Notes: a model not told the origin generated them from the sequence alone. A DNA stretch of 64,000 nucleotides from Lewinella sp. IMCC34183 (GCF_003390915.1 NZ_QMEM01000005.1:310001-374000); one strand, 5' to 3'; positions 9,098-18,791 are shown, numbered from the stretch's first letter. Numbers and translations: made by a program.

Positions 9098-10478
9098 AGC
9101 GCTCCCGCAGCGGGCTGTCGCAGCGGATGATGAGGTAATCCACCGGCTCATTCAGGGCGGTGGTGTCGAAGAGCAGGGCCGGCTGATTGGCGAGGTAGAC
9201 ATAGTACAGCTCATCGTTGGCCAGCGCGTCCAGCTCCACAAAAATGCGATCCGCCTTTTCCAGGGCGGGCAGGTGACGGGCGATGGCGGGTGCGTCGCGG
9301 GGGTTGTCCAACTGGTAGACCCGCCGCACGAGCGTGAAGGCCAGCAGGCCGAGAAATACGTACCGCCCGGCCCGGTACCGCTCGCTGAGGTACTGGAAGC
9401 CCCACACCGTGGCGACCCCCACGAAGGGCAGCACCGGTACGATATATTGCTGCAGGGCGTGGGTGGTCACCGAAAGGATCATGGCGTAAGGAAACCACAG
9501 ACAGAGCGAGAGTAGCAGCAGCGGACGGGCCCGCAGCCAACCCAGCGCGGCGGTGACGCCGATGCGCGACGTGCGGTACAGACCGAAGAGCAGGGCCGCG
9601 AAGAAGGTCCAGTTCCAGAGGTTGAACATGATGTCCAGGCTGTACAGGAAGTAGTGGTAGCCCGAAGTCTTGGTCCGCCCCTCGAAGCCGGGCTGGGTAA
9701 AGCGCTCGTAGATATCGTGTACGATGAGCCGCTCAAAGACATTGCGGCCCGTATACATGGGATCCTCCCAGGTGGCTCCGTAGAGCTGCACCACCGTGTA
9801 CCAGAACACCGGAAATACCAGGAACGCCGCGGCCCCGGCCCAGGCCCAGCGGTCGCGTACCACCGTCTGCCACCGCCGCGTGAGCAGCAGAAACAGGAGT
9901 AGCCCCGGCACGTAGGCGCCCATCGCAAGTCCCTTGGTCAAAAAGGCGAAGCCCCAGAAAATACCGGTAAACACTACGTCCCGCCGGTAGCCGAAGTGCA
10001 GGTACCGCAGCAGGAACAACATACCCGAAAGCAGGAACAGCAGCAGCAGGGCGTCAAAGTCGCCGGTGCGCCCGACGTGCCAGCCGGCCATGCCGCTCAC
10101 GGAGAGCAGCACCAGGCCGGTGAGCAGCGCAAAACGCGGCGAGCGGTAGAGGGTGATCAGCTGAAACAGTACGTAGAAGGCCAGCGTGATGGCCACCGCC
10201 GAGGGGAAACGGAGCGCGAAAGACGTCGGCCCGAAGAGCGCCATGCTGCCGGAGATGCACCAGATCAAGAGGGGGGGCTTGCCGCGGACCTGGTCGGGCT
10301 CCCCCATGTAGTGCAGGTTGACCCAGTCGCCGTTGGCCAGCATCTCCAGCGCGTTGATGCCGCCCCGCGACTCGTCGCCCACGTAGTAGGGCTCGGCTCC
10401 CAACCGGAAGAACGCGTAGAAAAGCGTGAAGGCAAGCAACAGCGCCAGGGCGGTGCGGCGGGACAGGTCGGGGTTCAC
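9045..10478 (-). CDS. PMT/ArnT-like membrane glycosyltransferase
   Basis: 477-residue GT-C enzyme of the ArnT/PMT class. The N-terminal helix is followed by YYVGDESRGG, the catalytic acidic loop, and RGKPPLLIW, a typical second motif. Many hydrophobic helices follow. The start is a GTG at 10478, supported by a perfect TACCTTTG box 4 nt upstream. It is divergent from the next glycosyltransferase, with a 74-nt gap, and convergent with the previous one, with a 53-nt coding overlap. Confidence 0.9.
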   Translation of the reverse strand: MNPDLSRRTALALLLAFTLFYAFFRLGAEPYYVGDESRGGINALEMLANGDWVNLHYMGEPDQVRGKPPLLIWCISGSMALFGPTSFALRFPSAVAITLAFYVLFQLITLYRSPRFALLTGLVLLSVSGMAGWHVGRTGDFDALLLLFLLSGMLFLLRYLHFGYRRDVVFTGIFWGFAFLTKGLAMGAYVPGLLLFLLLTRRWQTVVRDRWAWAGAAAFLVFPVFWYTVVQLYGATWEDPMYTGRNVFERLIVHDIYERFTQPGFEGRTKTSGYHYFLYSLDIMFNLWNWTFFAALLFGLYRTSRIGVTAALGWLRARPLLLLSLCLWFPYAMILSVTTHALQQYIVPVLPFVGVATVWGFQYLSERYRAGRYVFLGLLAFTLVRRVYQLDNPRDAPAIARHLPALEKADRIFVELDALANDELYYVYLANQPALLFDTTALNEPVDYLIIRCDSPLRERFSDRKEVWFAQEGVILD

Positions 10479-10482
10479 GCGG

Positions 10483-10490
10483 CAAAGGTA
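10483..10490 (-). promoter_or_regulatory. -7 promoter box, apparently leaderless gene
   Basis: Perfect TACCTTTG on the minus strand ending 4 nt before the GTG start at 10478. This spacing places the expected transcription start at or beside the start codon. Confidence 0.6.
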
Positions 10491-10533
10491 GCTTGCCCGA
10501 CAGGATGATTGGGCAGGCAGGCCCGGCCGGTCG

Positions 10534-10541
10534 TACCTTGG
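10534..10541 (+). promoter_or_regulatory. -7-like box of the divergent glycosyltransferase gene
   Basis: TACCTTGG, one mismatch from TAnnTTTG, 11 nt before the ATG at 10553. It shares the short divergent region with the minus-strand box at 10483-10490. Confidence 0.4.
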
Positions 10542-10552
10542 CGGGCGATTCC

Positions 10553-12019
10553 ATGACCCCTACCCCATCACGCTGGACCCTTCGTGCCCTCTGGGCGCTT
10601 CCGGTGGCCCTGATCGCGGCGCTGCTCATCGGCCCGATCCTGCGCGACGGTATGTTCATCGACGGGCTGGTCTACACCAATATCGCCAAGAACCTCTACC
10701 AGGGCATGGGCTCCCTGTGGGCACCTACGGTAGACGGGGGCGGGAGCATCTTTTACGGCCATCCCGTACTGCTGCCCTTTCTGGAGTCCGGGTTCTTCCA
10801 CCTGCTGGGCAATCACCTCTACACCGAGGACGCGTATAACTTCACGGTACTGGCGCTGACGATCCTGCTGCTTTACTTCCTCTGGCGGGAGACGGCGGGA
10901 GCCAGTCGCTCCTACCTGTTCTTCTTTCCGTTGCTGTTGTTCGTCCTCAACCAGGAAGTGCAGCTCCGGTACCCGAACACCATGCTGGAGTGTGGCATGA
11001 CGCTGTTCCTGCTGCTGTTCACCTACCTCTTTCTGCGGTTGCGGCCCGCCCGCCCCCGACTGGCATCGGCCGCCGCGGGGCTGGGCGCCTTCGTCGCGTT
11101 TCTGTGTAAGGGTCCGGTGGGCCTGTTTCTACTCGTGCTGCCGGTCGCCCACCGGTGGGCGACCGCGCGGCGCATCAATCCGGCGGACGTATTGCTGCCC
11201 GCCCTGACCTTGGGAATCTCCTTCGCCTTCCTGTTCCTTGCTGTACCGGAGGCGCAGGATTTCGTACTCACCTACCTCGACCACCAGGTGGGTCCCGCGC
11301 TCGCGGGGCGGGCCACGGAAAACGTGGCGGAATCGCGCTTCGCCATCCTCCTCCACGTGCTCAACGCCAACCTGCCGGGCCTGCTGGTCTGCCTGTTGCT
11401 GCTCTTCGTTCCCCGCGAAGCGGCGGACCACCGACGGCGTGCCCTGGCCGCCGTCTTCCTGCTGGTAGGCGCCGCCGCACTGCTGCCGATCATGGTCTCC
11501 ACCAAGCAGGCTACCTATTACCAGCTTCCTTCCGTGCCCTTCTTTGTGCTCGGCGCATCCCTGCTGCTTACCGACCGGGTGGCGGTACTCGTGCGCCGGA
11601 TCGGCGAGCGCCCCCGACTGGTCGCCGGACTGGGGGCGGTAACGTTTGCGGGGCTCATCGCGGCGGTGGGGGTAGCCATTTCCATGTACGGGACCACGGA
11701 CCGGCGCGACCAGCGGGCCTGGACCCAGGCGGCGGCGATCTCGGCGGCGATGGACAGCCTGGGAACCCAGCGCTATGCGTTACGGGTGTACGGCGCCCCG
11801 GCGGGTGGCAGCTCGCCGCTGTCGTATACCCTGACCGGCACGCTCAACCGGCGATACGACATCTATGCGGACCGCGGATCGGAGCCGGCCGTCCGCCTGG
11901 AATTTGCCTACGACTGGGCCGGGGTGCCGGAGCCCCCCGCGGGTCGGGTGGTGTATACCGACGGCCAGGTGCGACTGGTAGCCCTGCCGCCGCACGGCGG
12001 CATCGCCCCTAGCGAATAA
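10553..12019 (+). CDS. PMT/ArnT-like membrane glycosyltransferase
   Basis: 488-residue polytopic membrane protein of the GT-C class. The first loop shows MFIDGLVYTNIAKNL, with a single Asp in place of the usual D-E pair, then SIFYGHPVLLPFLES. Eight or more further helices and a hydrophilic C-terminal domain follow. The ATG at 10553 is preferred over the in-frame ATG at 10493, because the latter would put the start upstream of the -7-like box and add 20 unconserved-looking residues. Its 3' end overlaps the next, opposing gene by 11 nt. The weaker acidic motif lowers certainty about activity. Confidence 0.85.
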   Translation: MTPTPSRWTLRALWALPVALIAALLIGPILRDGMFIDGLVYTNIAKNLYQGMGSLWAPTVDGGGSIFYGHPVLLPFLESGFFHLLGNHLYTEDAYNFTVLALTILLLYFLWRETAGASRSYLFFFPLLLFVLNQEVQLRYPNTMLECGMTLFLLLFTYLFLRLRPARPRLASAAAGLGAFVAFLCKGPVGLFLLVLPVAHRWATARRINPADVLLPALTLGISFAFLFLAVPEAQDFVLTYLDHQVGPALAGRATENVAESRFAILLHVLNANLPGLLVCLLLLFVPREAADHRRRALAAVFLLVGAAALLPIMVSTKQATYYQLPSVPFFVLGASLLLTDRVAVLVRRIGERPRLVAGLGAVTFAGLIAAVGVAISMYGTTDRRDQRAWTQAAAISAAMDSLGTQRYALRVYGAPAGGSSPLSYTLTGTLNRRYDIYADRGSEPAVRLEFAYDWAGVPEPPAGRVVYTDGQVRLVALPPHGGIAPSE

Positions 12020-12713
12020 CGACCTGCCGGCTCAGGCGGCGGCCGTCCTCCCGCACTATCCCGATGACGTAGGTGGCCGCGGGCAACTCGGAGGGTACCC
12101 GCACCTCCTGGACGTACGGGGCTCCGAAGACGGCTGCGCTGTGTACTTTCCGCCCCTCCAGGGAAGTCATTTCCAGTACCGCCTGTTCTCCCGTAGCTAG
12201 TCCCGTGATCTGCACGACGAGGTCTTTTCCGGCGGTTGGATTGGCGCGTGGCTCCATGCTCCACTCCGGTGTATCGAAGGTCACCTGGTCGAGCTCCGAG
12301 TGCCAGGTACTGCCGTCGGCTTCCTCGACACGAAGACGGTAAGTGGCCGTGGCGGCGGCGGGGTGGGAAAGGTGGACGGAATAGGAAACCGCAGGTTTAC
12401 CGGCGTGGGCCGCGCGCCGCGCGCGGTCCTGGAAGTGCTTACCGTCCAGCGCTTCCTCCACGAAGTAGGCGGCTATGTCTACGGCGTCCCGACTTTCCCA
12501 GGCCACGATGATGCCGGTCGGCGTTTCGCAGGCCCGGAAATCAACGATCTCCACGGGCAGGGTGGTAAAGAATGAGATGCCGCTGTCGCTGCCGTCCCCG
12601 TCGCCCCCACCGAAGTGGATCGACGGCAGCGTCTGACCGTGCAGGGCCGAGGCGAGAATAAGCCACCCACAACAGCTAAAGAAACGGGGGTGCGTGAGCG
12701 TAAGAAAAGTCAT
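12009..12713 (-). CDS. Secreted protein with T9SS C-terminal sorting domain
   Basis: 234 residues: a signal peptide ending near LHGQ, an unusual Gly/Asp stretch GGGDGDGSDSG, then a fibronectin-like domain of the type starting TLPVEIVDFRA...VAWES. The last 70 residues are a type A sorting domain: NPTAGKDLVVQITG, then VLEMTSLEGRKV and final RLSRQVVIR. The product should cross the outer membrane through the type IX system and stay on the surface. It lies 10 nt downstream of the SUMF1-fold gene on the same strand, so the two probably form an operon. Function unknown. Confidence 0.85.
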   Translation of the reverse strand: MTFLTLTHPRFFSCCGWLILASALHGQTLPSIHFGGGDGDGSDSGISFFTTLPVEIVDFRACETPTGIIVAWESRDAVDIAAYFVEEALDGKHFQDRARRAAHAGKPAVSYSVHLSHPAAATATYRLRVEEADGSTWHSELDQVTFDTPEWSMEPRANPTAGKDLVVQITGLATGEQAVLEMTSLEGRKVHSAAVFGAPYVQEVRVPSELPAATYVIGIVREDGRRLSRQVVIR

Positions 12714-12723
12714 AGCAGATAGA

Positions 12724-14184
12724 TTATTGAGCGGTCCGTACGCCGCGGAAACCGACGTAGGGAGATGCGGAGTAAGAAGTAGTGGCCGCGCGGCGGTCGG
12801 AGACCCGCAGCGCGGCGGCGGTATCGTCGAAGGACCCGCCCCGTACGCCGAAGGCCGTATTGCCGGTCACCCAGTTCAGCAGCCCCCCCAGACCCAGTGC
12901 CGAGAGCAACCCGTCGCCGTGGTTGCCGGTGTATTCGCGGCCCGCCGGGTTATTGACCGTTACCACGAACTCACCGAGGTTACCGGACAGCTCCATAATT
13001 CCGTAGTAGCTCGCGCCGCTGGCGGCGCGCGACAGGGACGAAGCGCTTCCGGCAAAGATGCCGTTGCGTAGCGGTCCGGTCATCGGGCGATTGGTATTGC
13101 AGAGGGCATTTCCGATCTCGGAAGCCCCGGTGCCCGGGTTGGTAACGTATTCGTTATCGTAACCGGCGGCATCGGCCAGGTAGGCGGTCGAATAGAGGGA
13201 AGTACTGCCCCAGGCGTATTCACTCTTTTTTGCCGCCAGTGTTCCGCGGCAGGCTTTCTCGTATTCGAACTCCGTCATCGGCCGCAGCCCGCTCCAGTCG
13301 AGGTACGCGGTTACCTGCTCCGCTGACAGCCACGATATGGGTATGGCGGGATACACCGTAGCGGCCACCGCGCCCGCCTGCCAGTACATACCGTTGCGGT
13401 ACGTAAGCAAGTCACCGACCTGCGCTCCGCTAGCCGACAAACCGACACTGACGCGGACCGACTCCGACAGGGAGTTCAGGTATTCGACGTATTGTGCCTG
13501 CGACGTTTCGTACTTCATACAGTAAAAAGCGGCAAAGCCCTTCGGAAAACTGGCCTCGATACTTACCGCCAGGTTACCGTCGAGGGCTGCCCCCCGGTAG
13601 GTGAAGTCCGGACTCAGCGAGCCCATGGACACCTCATCCTCCGAAGTGACCCGGTAGGGGCGATCGCTGCCGACTAATCCCCCGTCCACGTAAAAGGAAG
13701 ACGTCTCCGTGCCCCCCGTACCCAGATCGAATGCCCCCTCCGGCACGTAAACCATCTCGATGGCGAAAACCTGGACGCGTACCACCTCACTGGTAGTAAC
13801 GCCATCGGCGAGGTAGTCCCAGTCGACCAGCAGGTCATCGTAGAATACGTCTCCGACGCCGGGCGCGGAACGGTGTATGAAAGCGCCGACCGCATCCGGC
13901 GTGACAAAGACGGATGCCCCGGACTGCGGCTGAATATCCGCCAGCGTAGCATGGGACCATTCGCCCCCGGACACCTGGTACTTGACGAAAATGTAGGCCG
14001 CATCCCAGTTGGCGGGACCGTCGTCGAATCGCCAGGAGTTTTCCCAGCCCACGTCGAATTGAATGGTTCGCGTCGGGACGCTTGCCGGCGCAGGTCGGAG
14101 CGCGACGTCGGTTACGGAGATGTTATTGGTAAAGCCAATGGTCAGGGTACCCAGAACCAGCAGGCCAGCTAGCACAATTCTCAT
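12724..14184 (-). CDS. SUMF1/FGE-fold secreted protein lacking the FGE cysteines
   Basis: 486 residues: a signal peptide, a beta-rich N-terminal domain of about 140 residues, then a formylglycine-generating-enzyme-like (SUMF1) domain. Fold motifs seen are MVYVPEGAFDLG, FYCMKYETSQAQY, RPMTEFEYEKACRG, ELSGNLGEFV, FGVRGGSF and a final YVGFRGVR. The Cys pair that FGE uses between GGSx and the final GFR is missing, so oxidation of sulfatase Cys is unlikely. Bacteroidota use similar catalytically silent domains in gliding/T9SS proteins (GldJ/GldK) and in carbohydrate binding. It is the first gene of the pair with the T9SS-tagged protein. Confidence 0.85.
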   Translation of the reverse strand: MRIVLAGLLVLGTLTIGFTNNISVTDVALRPAPASVPTRTIQFDVGWENSWRFDDGPANWDAAYIFVKYQVSGGEWSHATLADIQPQSGASVFVTPDAVGAFIHRSAPGVGDVFYDDLLVDWDYLADGVTTSEVVRVQVFAIEMVYVPEGAFDLGTGGTETSSFYVDGGLVGSDRPYRVTSEDEVSMGSLSPDFTYRGAALDGNLAVSIEASFPKGFAAFYCMKYETSQAQYVEYLNSLSESVRVSVGLSASGAQVGDLLTYRNGMYWQAGAVAATVYPAIPISWLSAEQVTAYLDWSGLRPMTEFEYEKACRGTLAAKKSEYAWGSTSLYSTAYLADAAGYDNEYVTNPGTGASEIGNALCNTNRPMTGPLRNGIFAGSASSLSRAASGASYYGIMELSGNLGEFVVTVNNPAGREYTGNHGDGLLSALGLGGLLNWVTGNTAFGVRGGSFDDTAAALRVSDRRAATTSYSASPYVGFRGVRTAQ

Positions 14185-14930
14185 GCATTTGTAGTTTGTG
14201 TCTCATAGCCGGAAAACTCCGCGCTATCGAAGGCAAATAGATCGCCGGATAAAACCGTAGCGATTCAGTACTTATAAAACCTACTTCCCAGATGGCGGAG
14301 TACGTGTACAAACAAATAAAAATTTATTGAATTCCAATTGGCGGATTATTATCGGTTGCACACATGCGTTATGGTATTATATATTTAAAATGGCATCTTC
14401 CTTTTGATTACGGTTTGTATTTACATGAATACTTTTTTCAGGCATATTTTAACTACTTCCAATTGGTTTCGAATGCCATTTCCCGGCATATCAAACCGTA
14501 GCGCCGGATACGTCCACCTGCGGCGCGTTGTCCGCTACCGGGACGAAAAACCTGCGTTGCCTTCCCAAATTGGCCTTTGAGCACCCGGCGGGCGCCGGTT
14601 TCGCAGCTCGGAAGTGTTAATGCCTGTGGTAATTCGTTCCGGGTCGACCCCGGCGTCAGTAGCCGACGATCGGTTTTTGGCTTTGCCGCTCGCCCTCGGG
14701 TCGCGAAACAGGTACCACGTAAGCGGCCGGCGGCGGGGCTGCCGGAAGGAGTAATTCTTCCCCCCCCCGGCGGTAGTATCCAGCGTGGACGACCCTTCCC
14801 GCGAGATAGGTCACCGACATGCGGAAGGTAGCCTCCCCGCAATCCCGTTGACGGTCAGCACCTCGCACCCGCGGCCCCGCCCCCTGTGCCCGCCAGCGGT
14901 TACCTTTGCGCGCCACTAAAATTTACGACC
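14185..14930. other. 746-nt gene-free stretch upstream of aspS
   Basis: About 14260-14460 is markedly AT-rich and contains two TTCCAATTGG copies (14332-14341 and 14457-14466), each with an 8-bp CCAATTGG palindrome. From 14470 to 14830 the sequence is GC-rich but has no ORF with a believable start, signal or domain. The aspS -7 box is near the right end. No RNA family is recognised. Confidence 0.6.
14901..14908 (+). promoter_or_regulatory. -7 promoter box of aspS
   Basis: Perfect TACCTTTG, 22 nt before the aspS ATG, giving a predicted 5' leader of about 16 nt. Confidence 0.6.
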
Positions 14931-16721
14931 ATGTTTCGCACCCACACCTGCGGCGAACTCCGCCTTTCCGACGCCGGCACTACCGTCACCCTGAGTGGCT
15001 GGGTACAGGCCGGCCGAGACTTCGGCGGGCTCACCTTCGTCGACCTACGTGACCGCTACGGCATCACCCAGGTAGTATTTGACAGTGACGACGACGCGGC
15101 CCTGACCGAGCGGGCCCGCAAACTGGGCCGCGAGTGGGTCGTGCAGGTGAAGGGCACCGTTCGCGAACGCACCAACAAGAACCCCAATCGCCCCACCGGC
15201 GACATCGAGATTCTGGCCACCGAGTTCCAGGTACTTAATAAGTCCAAAGTTCCCCCCTTTACTATCGAGGATGAGAGCGACGGCGGCGACGACCTGCGCA
15301 TGAAGTACCGCTACCTCGACCTGCGCCGCGGTCCCCTGCAGCGTAACCTGATGTTCCGCAGCCAGCTGGCCCTGGCGGTACGCGCCTACCTGGGCGGGCA
15401 GGGCTTCATCGAGGTCGAAACCCCTAACCTTATAAAGAGTACGCCGGAGGGCGCGCGCGACTTCGTCGTACCCAGCCGCCTCAACGAGGGGCAGTTCTAC
15501 GCCCTGCCGCAGAGCCCGCAGACCTTCAAGCAGCTGCTGATGGTGGCCGGGTACGATCGCTACTTCCAGATCGTGAAGTGCTTCCGCGACGAGGACCTCC
15601 GCGCCGACCGGCAGCCGGAGTTCACCCAGATCGACTGTGAAATGGCCTTCGTGACCCAGGAGGAGGTGCTAAATACCTTCGAAGGACTGACGCGCCACGT
15701 TTTCCAGCAGGTCCTGGAAGTGGACCTCGGCGACTTTCCCCGGATGGCCTACGACGAGGCGATCCGGCGGTTTGGCTCCGACAAGCCCGACCTGCGGTTC
15801 GGTATGGAACTCACGGACCTGAACGCCGTGGCCCGGGGCAAGGGCTTCCAGGTATTCGACGCCGCCGAGCTGGTGGCGGGCATCCGGGTACCCGGGAAGG
15901 CCGACCTTAGCCGTAAACAGCTCGACGCCCTGACCGACTGGGTAAAGCGCCCGCAGATCGGGGCCAAGGGCCTGGTGTACGTGAAGTGCAACCCCGACGG
16001 GACATACAAATCGAGCGTAGATAAATTCTTCGACCAGCAGGCACTCGCCGCCTGGGCGGAGGCCGCTGGTGCGGAGGCCGGCGACCTGCTGCTGGTGCTG
16101 TCCGGCGAAGCGGAAAAGACCCGTACGCAGCTCGGCAACCTGCGCCTGCACGTGGCGCGGGAATATGACATGATTCCCGCGGGGGTATTCGCGCCGCTGT
16201 GGGTGGTCGACTTCCCGCTGCTGGAGTGGGACGAGGAGAGCAACCGCTTCCACGCCATGCACCACCCCTTTACCAGCCCCAAGCGGGAGGAGGTCGACCG
16301 CATGCTCACCGGCGACCACGAAACAATGAAGTCACTGAAGGCCGACGCCTACGACCTCGTCATCAATGGCGCGGAAATCGGTGGCGGCTCGGTCCGGATC
16401 TACGACCGTGGACTGCAGGAGAAAAACTTTCAGCTGCTGGGCTTCACGCCCGCGGAGGCGGAGGAACAGTTTGGCTTTCTCATGGGCGCCTTTGAGTACG
16501 GCGCACCGCCCCACGCGGGTATCGCCTTCGGGTTCGACCGGCTGTGTGCCGTGATGAACGGGCAGAGCTCCATCCGGGACTTCATCGCCTTCCCGAAGAA
16601 TAATCAGGGGCGCGACGTCATGATCGATGCCCCGGCCCGTATCGATGCGCAGCAGCTTGACGAACTGAACCTGGAGCTGAGCATACCGGACGCAAGTGTT
16701 AAACCCGGGCAAAACGGATAA
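14931..16721 (+). CDS. aspS: Aspartyl-tRNA synthetase
   Basis: 596-residue class II synthetase that charges tRNA-Asp. It has an N-terminal OB-fold anticodon-binding domain ([24 protein letters not shown]). Class II motif 2 is [18 protein letters not shown], a bacterial GAD insertion domain is central, and motif 3 is [13 protein letters not shown]. The bacterial-type length matches the family. The ATG at 14931 is chosen because THTCGELR is the conserved N-terminus; an in-frame ATG 15 codons earlier precedes the promoter box. Whether it also charges tRNA-Asn cannot be told here. Confidence 0.97.
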   Translation: MFRTHTCGELRLSDAGTTVTLSGWVQAGRDFGGLTFVDLRDRYGITQVVFDSDDDAALTERARKLGREWVVQVKGTVRERTNKNPNRPTGDIEILATEFQVLNKSKVPPFTIEDESDGGDDLRMKYRYLDLRRGPLQRNLMFRSQLALAVRAYLGGQGFIEVETPNLIKSTPEGARDFVVPSRLNEGQFYALPQSPQTFKQLLMVAGYDRYFQIVKCFRDEDLRADRQPEFTQIDCEMAFVTQEEVLNTFEGLTRHVFQQVLEVDLGDFPRMAYDEAIRRFGSDKPDLRFGMELTDLNAVARGKGFQVFDAAELVAGIRVPGKADLSRKQLDALTDWVKRPQIGAKGLVYVKCNPDGTYKSSVDKFFDQQALAAWAEAAGAEAGDLLLVLSGEAEKTRTQLGNLRLHVAREYDMIPAGVFAPLWVVDFPLLEWDEESNRFHAMHHPFTSPKREEVDRMLTGDHETMKSLKADAYDLVINGAEIGGGSVRIYDRGLQEKNFQLLGFTPAEAEEQFGFLMGAFEYGAPPHAGIAFGFDRLCAVMNGQSSIRDFIAFPKNNQGRDVMIDAPARIDAQQLDELNLELSIPDASVKPGQNG

Positions 16722-17399
16722 TTTAAGGTGATTTACAGCGGCGCGCCGAACATTCCCGACGTACCTTTGTATTACCGATAGATCGCACGCTGTGATAGCG
16801 AATGAATCTGCACTTGCTTTACTATTGTAATTTAGGTTTATAGCCGTACCTCGACCAGAACGTATTACCGATTCACTTCGCGCTCCGCGCTGGCGGGTCA
16901 TCTTTTGGACTGTTTTCCGGGTACCGGCACGTATTGACACACTGAACAACACAACGCATTGGGTCTCTCCTGCTCCGTATGGATTGCTGTTTGGTGATGT
17001 TGCACCCGGGTTTTTACACCCGAAGTGCGGTATCGCCTCGTTGCATTTTGCCCCATTGCCCCGCATTCTTTTTACACGTTATATCATTTAGGCTACATAA
17101 CACTATGAACGAGTTTTACTGAACAACACAGGCCGGCGAATGCCGGAGACACTAGAGTTTACTATTGAACAACACAGGTTTTGTCTATTCTTTTCGAGTT
17201 TTTCAACACAACACTATTCAACGCAAACGAACTCCGCTCCGGGGCGGCCTCTCTGCCGCCCCGCCCTCCCGTCCGACGGTCCCCGACCGTTCAAGGTGAG
17301 TCCCCCCCCCCGCCGATTTTGCTTTGCTGAAACACTATGAACAGGGAGTGCCCCCGGGCAACTTCCACGCTAAATAACTACCGTTTTAACATGTGTTTA
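16722..17399 (+). other. Gene-free stretch with repeated TGAACAACACA motifs; candidate non-coding RNA region
   Basis: About 680 nt with no credible protein gene. It contains TGAACAACACA three times (about 16941, 17119 and 17167) and a related CAACACAACACTATTCAACGC near 17205. A TTAGGCTACAT...CACTATGAAC block at 17088-17110 recurs before the gene at 18913. It ends at a strong rho-independent terminator although no ORF precedes it, hinting at a transcribed RNA. It does not match RNase P, tmRNA, SRP or 6S motifs that I can recognise. Confidence 0.4.
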
Positions 17400-17449
17400 G
17401 TCACCAGCGCCTCGCCCCTCGGGGGTGGGGCGCTTTTTTGTTTGGTGAC
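17400..17449 (+). terminator. Rho-independent terminator
   Basis: Stem CGCCCC (17413-17418) pairs with GGGGCG (17427-17432), followed by CTTTTTTG. An outer GTCACC/GGTGAC pair (17400-17405 and 17444-17449) flanks it. Its orientation would stop transcripts from the left, where only the gene-free stretch lies; it could also serve the leftward gene ending at 17458 through the outer stem. Confidence 0.7.
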
Positions 17450-17457
17450 GGGGGAAG

Positions 17458-17949
17458 TTACCGGGTACGGCCGACGAGGCGGTACACCGCGCGGAAAGAA
17501 TCGTCGCGCACGCCATCCTGGTCCTGATCGACCAGCCCGGTCAGCTCAAGCCGCCCATCCTCCAACCGTGGATAATAGGTGTAGGTGATATTCGGCTCGA
17601 TAATGAAGAGGCTGTCCCCCTGCGCTTTCCAGATCCCGTTGGTGACATTAGCCACTTCGCCCGACCGCATGCGGTGCGTGCGCTTCAGTTTTCCGTCGGC
17701 CGAAAAAACCGTGGTTGGAGGATGTACGCCGTACCGGCGCCCCCAGTCCGCTTCCCGGATGGTCTCGACGAACGCCGTATCGCCGCCCATGTAACTCGGA
17801 TAGCTCACCTCGTAGGTAACGGTTTCCCAGGTACCGACCAGATCTTCGGACAGGGCCGGGGAGGGATCAGCCTGGTCAGGGTCGGTCTCGCCGCAGGCGG
17901 CGAGCAGCAGCGCCAAGAATGGGACAAGAACGGACGGCAACTTCTTCAT
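17458..17949 (-). CDS. Lipocalin-like small lipoprotein
   Basis: 163 residues. The signal ends in LLLAAC with Cys19 as lipidation site. The body begins EDLVGTWETVTYEV and contains FSADGKLKRTHRM and GDSLFIIEPN, a pattern typical of lipocalin-like domains in Bacteroidota lipoproteins. The ATG at 17949 is preferred to the one at 18057 because it starts the signal peptide. A GATATTTG box lies 5 nt upstream, again a near-leaderless arrangement. Ligand unknown. Confidence 0.8.
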   Translation of the reverse strand: MKKLPSVLVPFLALLLAACGETDPDQADPSPALSEDLVGTWETVTYEVSYPSYMGGDTAFVETIREADWGRRYGVHPPTTVFSADGKLKRTHRMRSGEVANVTNGIWKAQGDSLFIIEPNITYTYYPRLEDGRLELTGLVDQDQDGVRDDSFRAVYRLVGRTR

Positions 17950-18791
17950 GCCGGCAAATATCCGAAACCCGACGCGGAACCTGTCACGTCGGGGACGGTA
18001 GAGAGCCGACACATCCTCCGCCAGACAGTTGTCGTTGTAACAATCCCTATCCGGCATGGCGCTTTAAGCGTCAAGATTCCCGAGTCCGAAGGGTAAAAAG
18101 GGGGTGAAATAGAGAAGTTTCAAAAAAATTCCGGGGAGGCTAGAATCCGCGTTATTTACATGTTTAAACACATGAAAAACAAATTATATGGTGCCACATT
18201 TATTACATACTGATTCCGTATATCTTACGAAAATACAAATTACATCATTTCCATATCTAATGTAAGTACAATATATTATAAACAGTACAATGTGCTGAAA
18301 TATCATTTTATCTCGGTATTTTTTACTGAAATCTTGAATCCGGTCGGAATCCCTCACTCGTATATAATAGCGAACAACCGATCACTAACTACTTCACCTT
18401 AGTTTTTGGGTCGGTCCTCTTCCGCTTCTATTCGGGGGAGGGCCACTCGACCCGCCGGCGGAAGGCCAACCTGTATAATAGGTTCCTGACGCTGCCGACG
18501 CTGCCGGTCAACCCGGTGTTTTCCGCTTGCCGGACCGTCGCGCCTGAATCCCCTGAATGACTAGTTGCATAGTATTTGACCTTTTCCCATTGGAGTCCGG
18601 TCCTGTGCCGGCCTACCGGCCAGACCATCCGCGGCCCACGGAAGCATGCTTCCGGAACTGCCGTCACGTGACCGTGACTACGGGATCGAGAGACACATTG
18701 ACCAAACTTCTACCAGATGGCAAAAAGACTTACGGGAGCGCATTGATGCGCCGGGGCCAGGCCCCTTGATTTTTCTGAAATAGGCTGTTGT
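17950..18791. other. Gene-free stretch with AT-rich block and palindromes
   Basis: About 840 nt without a credible gene. From about 18120 to 18410 the base composition falls to roughly one third GC, far below the surroundings. Then follows a GC-rich part with two perfect palindromes (18639-18654 and 18663-18672), leading to the terminator at 18792. A weaker GGGG-loop-CCCC hairpin followed by TTGATTTTT lies at 18753-18774. A transcribed non-coding RNA is possible; I recognise no family. Confidence 0.45.
18639..18654. repeat. Perfect 16-bp palindrome
   Basis: CGGAAGCATGCTTCCG reads the same on both strands. Eight bases later lies a second perfect palindrome, GTCACGTGAC (18663-18672). Such sites may bind dimeric regulators or form a cruciform or hairpin; no family is assigned. 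Confidence 0.6.

Noticed and set aside
12724-14184. Functional formylglycine-generating enzyme maturing the sulfatase at 28105
   Set aside because: The catalytic Cys pair is absent and the genes are about 14 kb apart.
14453-14842. 129-codon minus-strand ORF upstream of aspS
   Set aside because: Arg/Gly/Pro-rich translation typical of random GC-rich DNA, no start context or motif.
17337-17588. 83-codon ORF running through the terminator at 17400
   Set aside because: It reads through a strong terminator and into the antisense of a lipoprotein gene; only the first few codons could matter as a leader.
18639-18672. SRP RNA, suggested by GGAAGCA
   Set aside because: The surrounding conserved SRP loop sequences are missing; the motif is just part of a palindrome.
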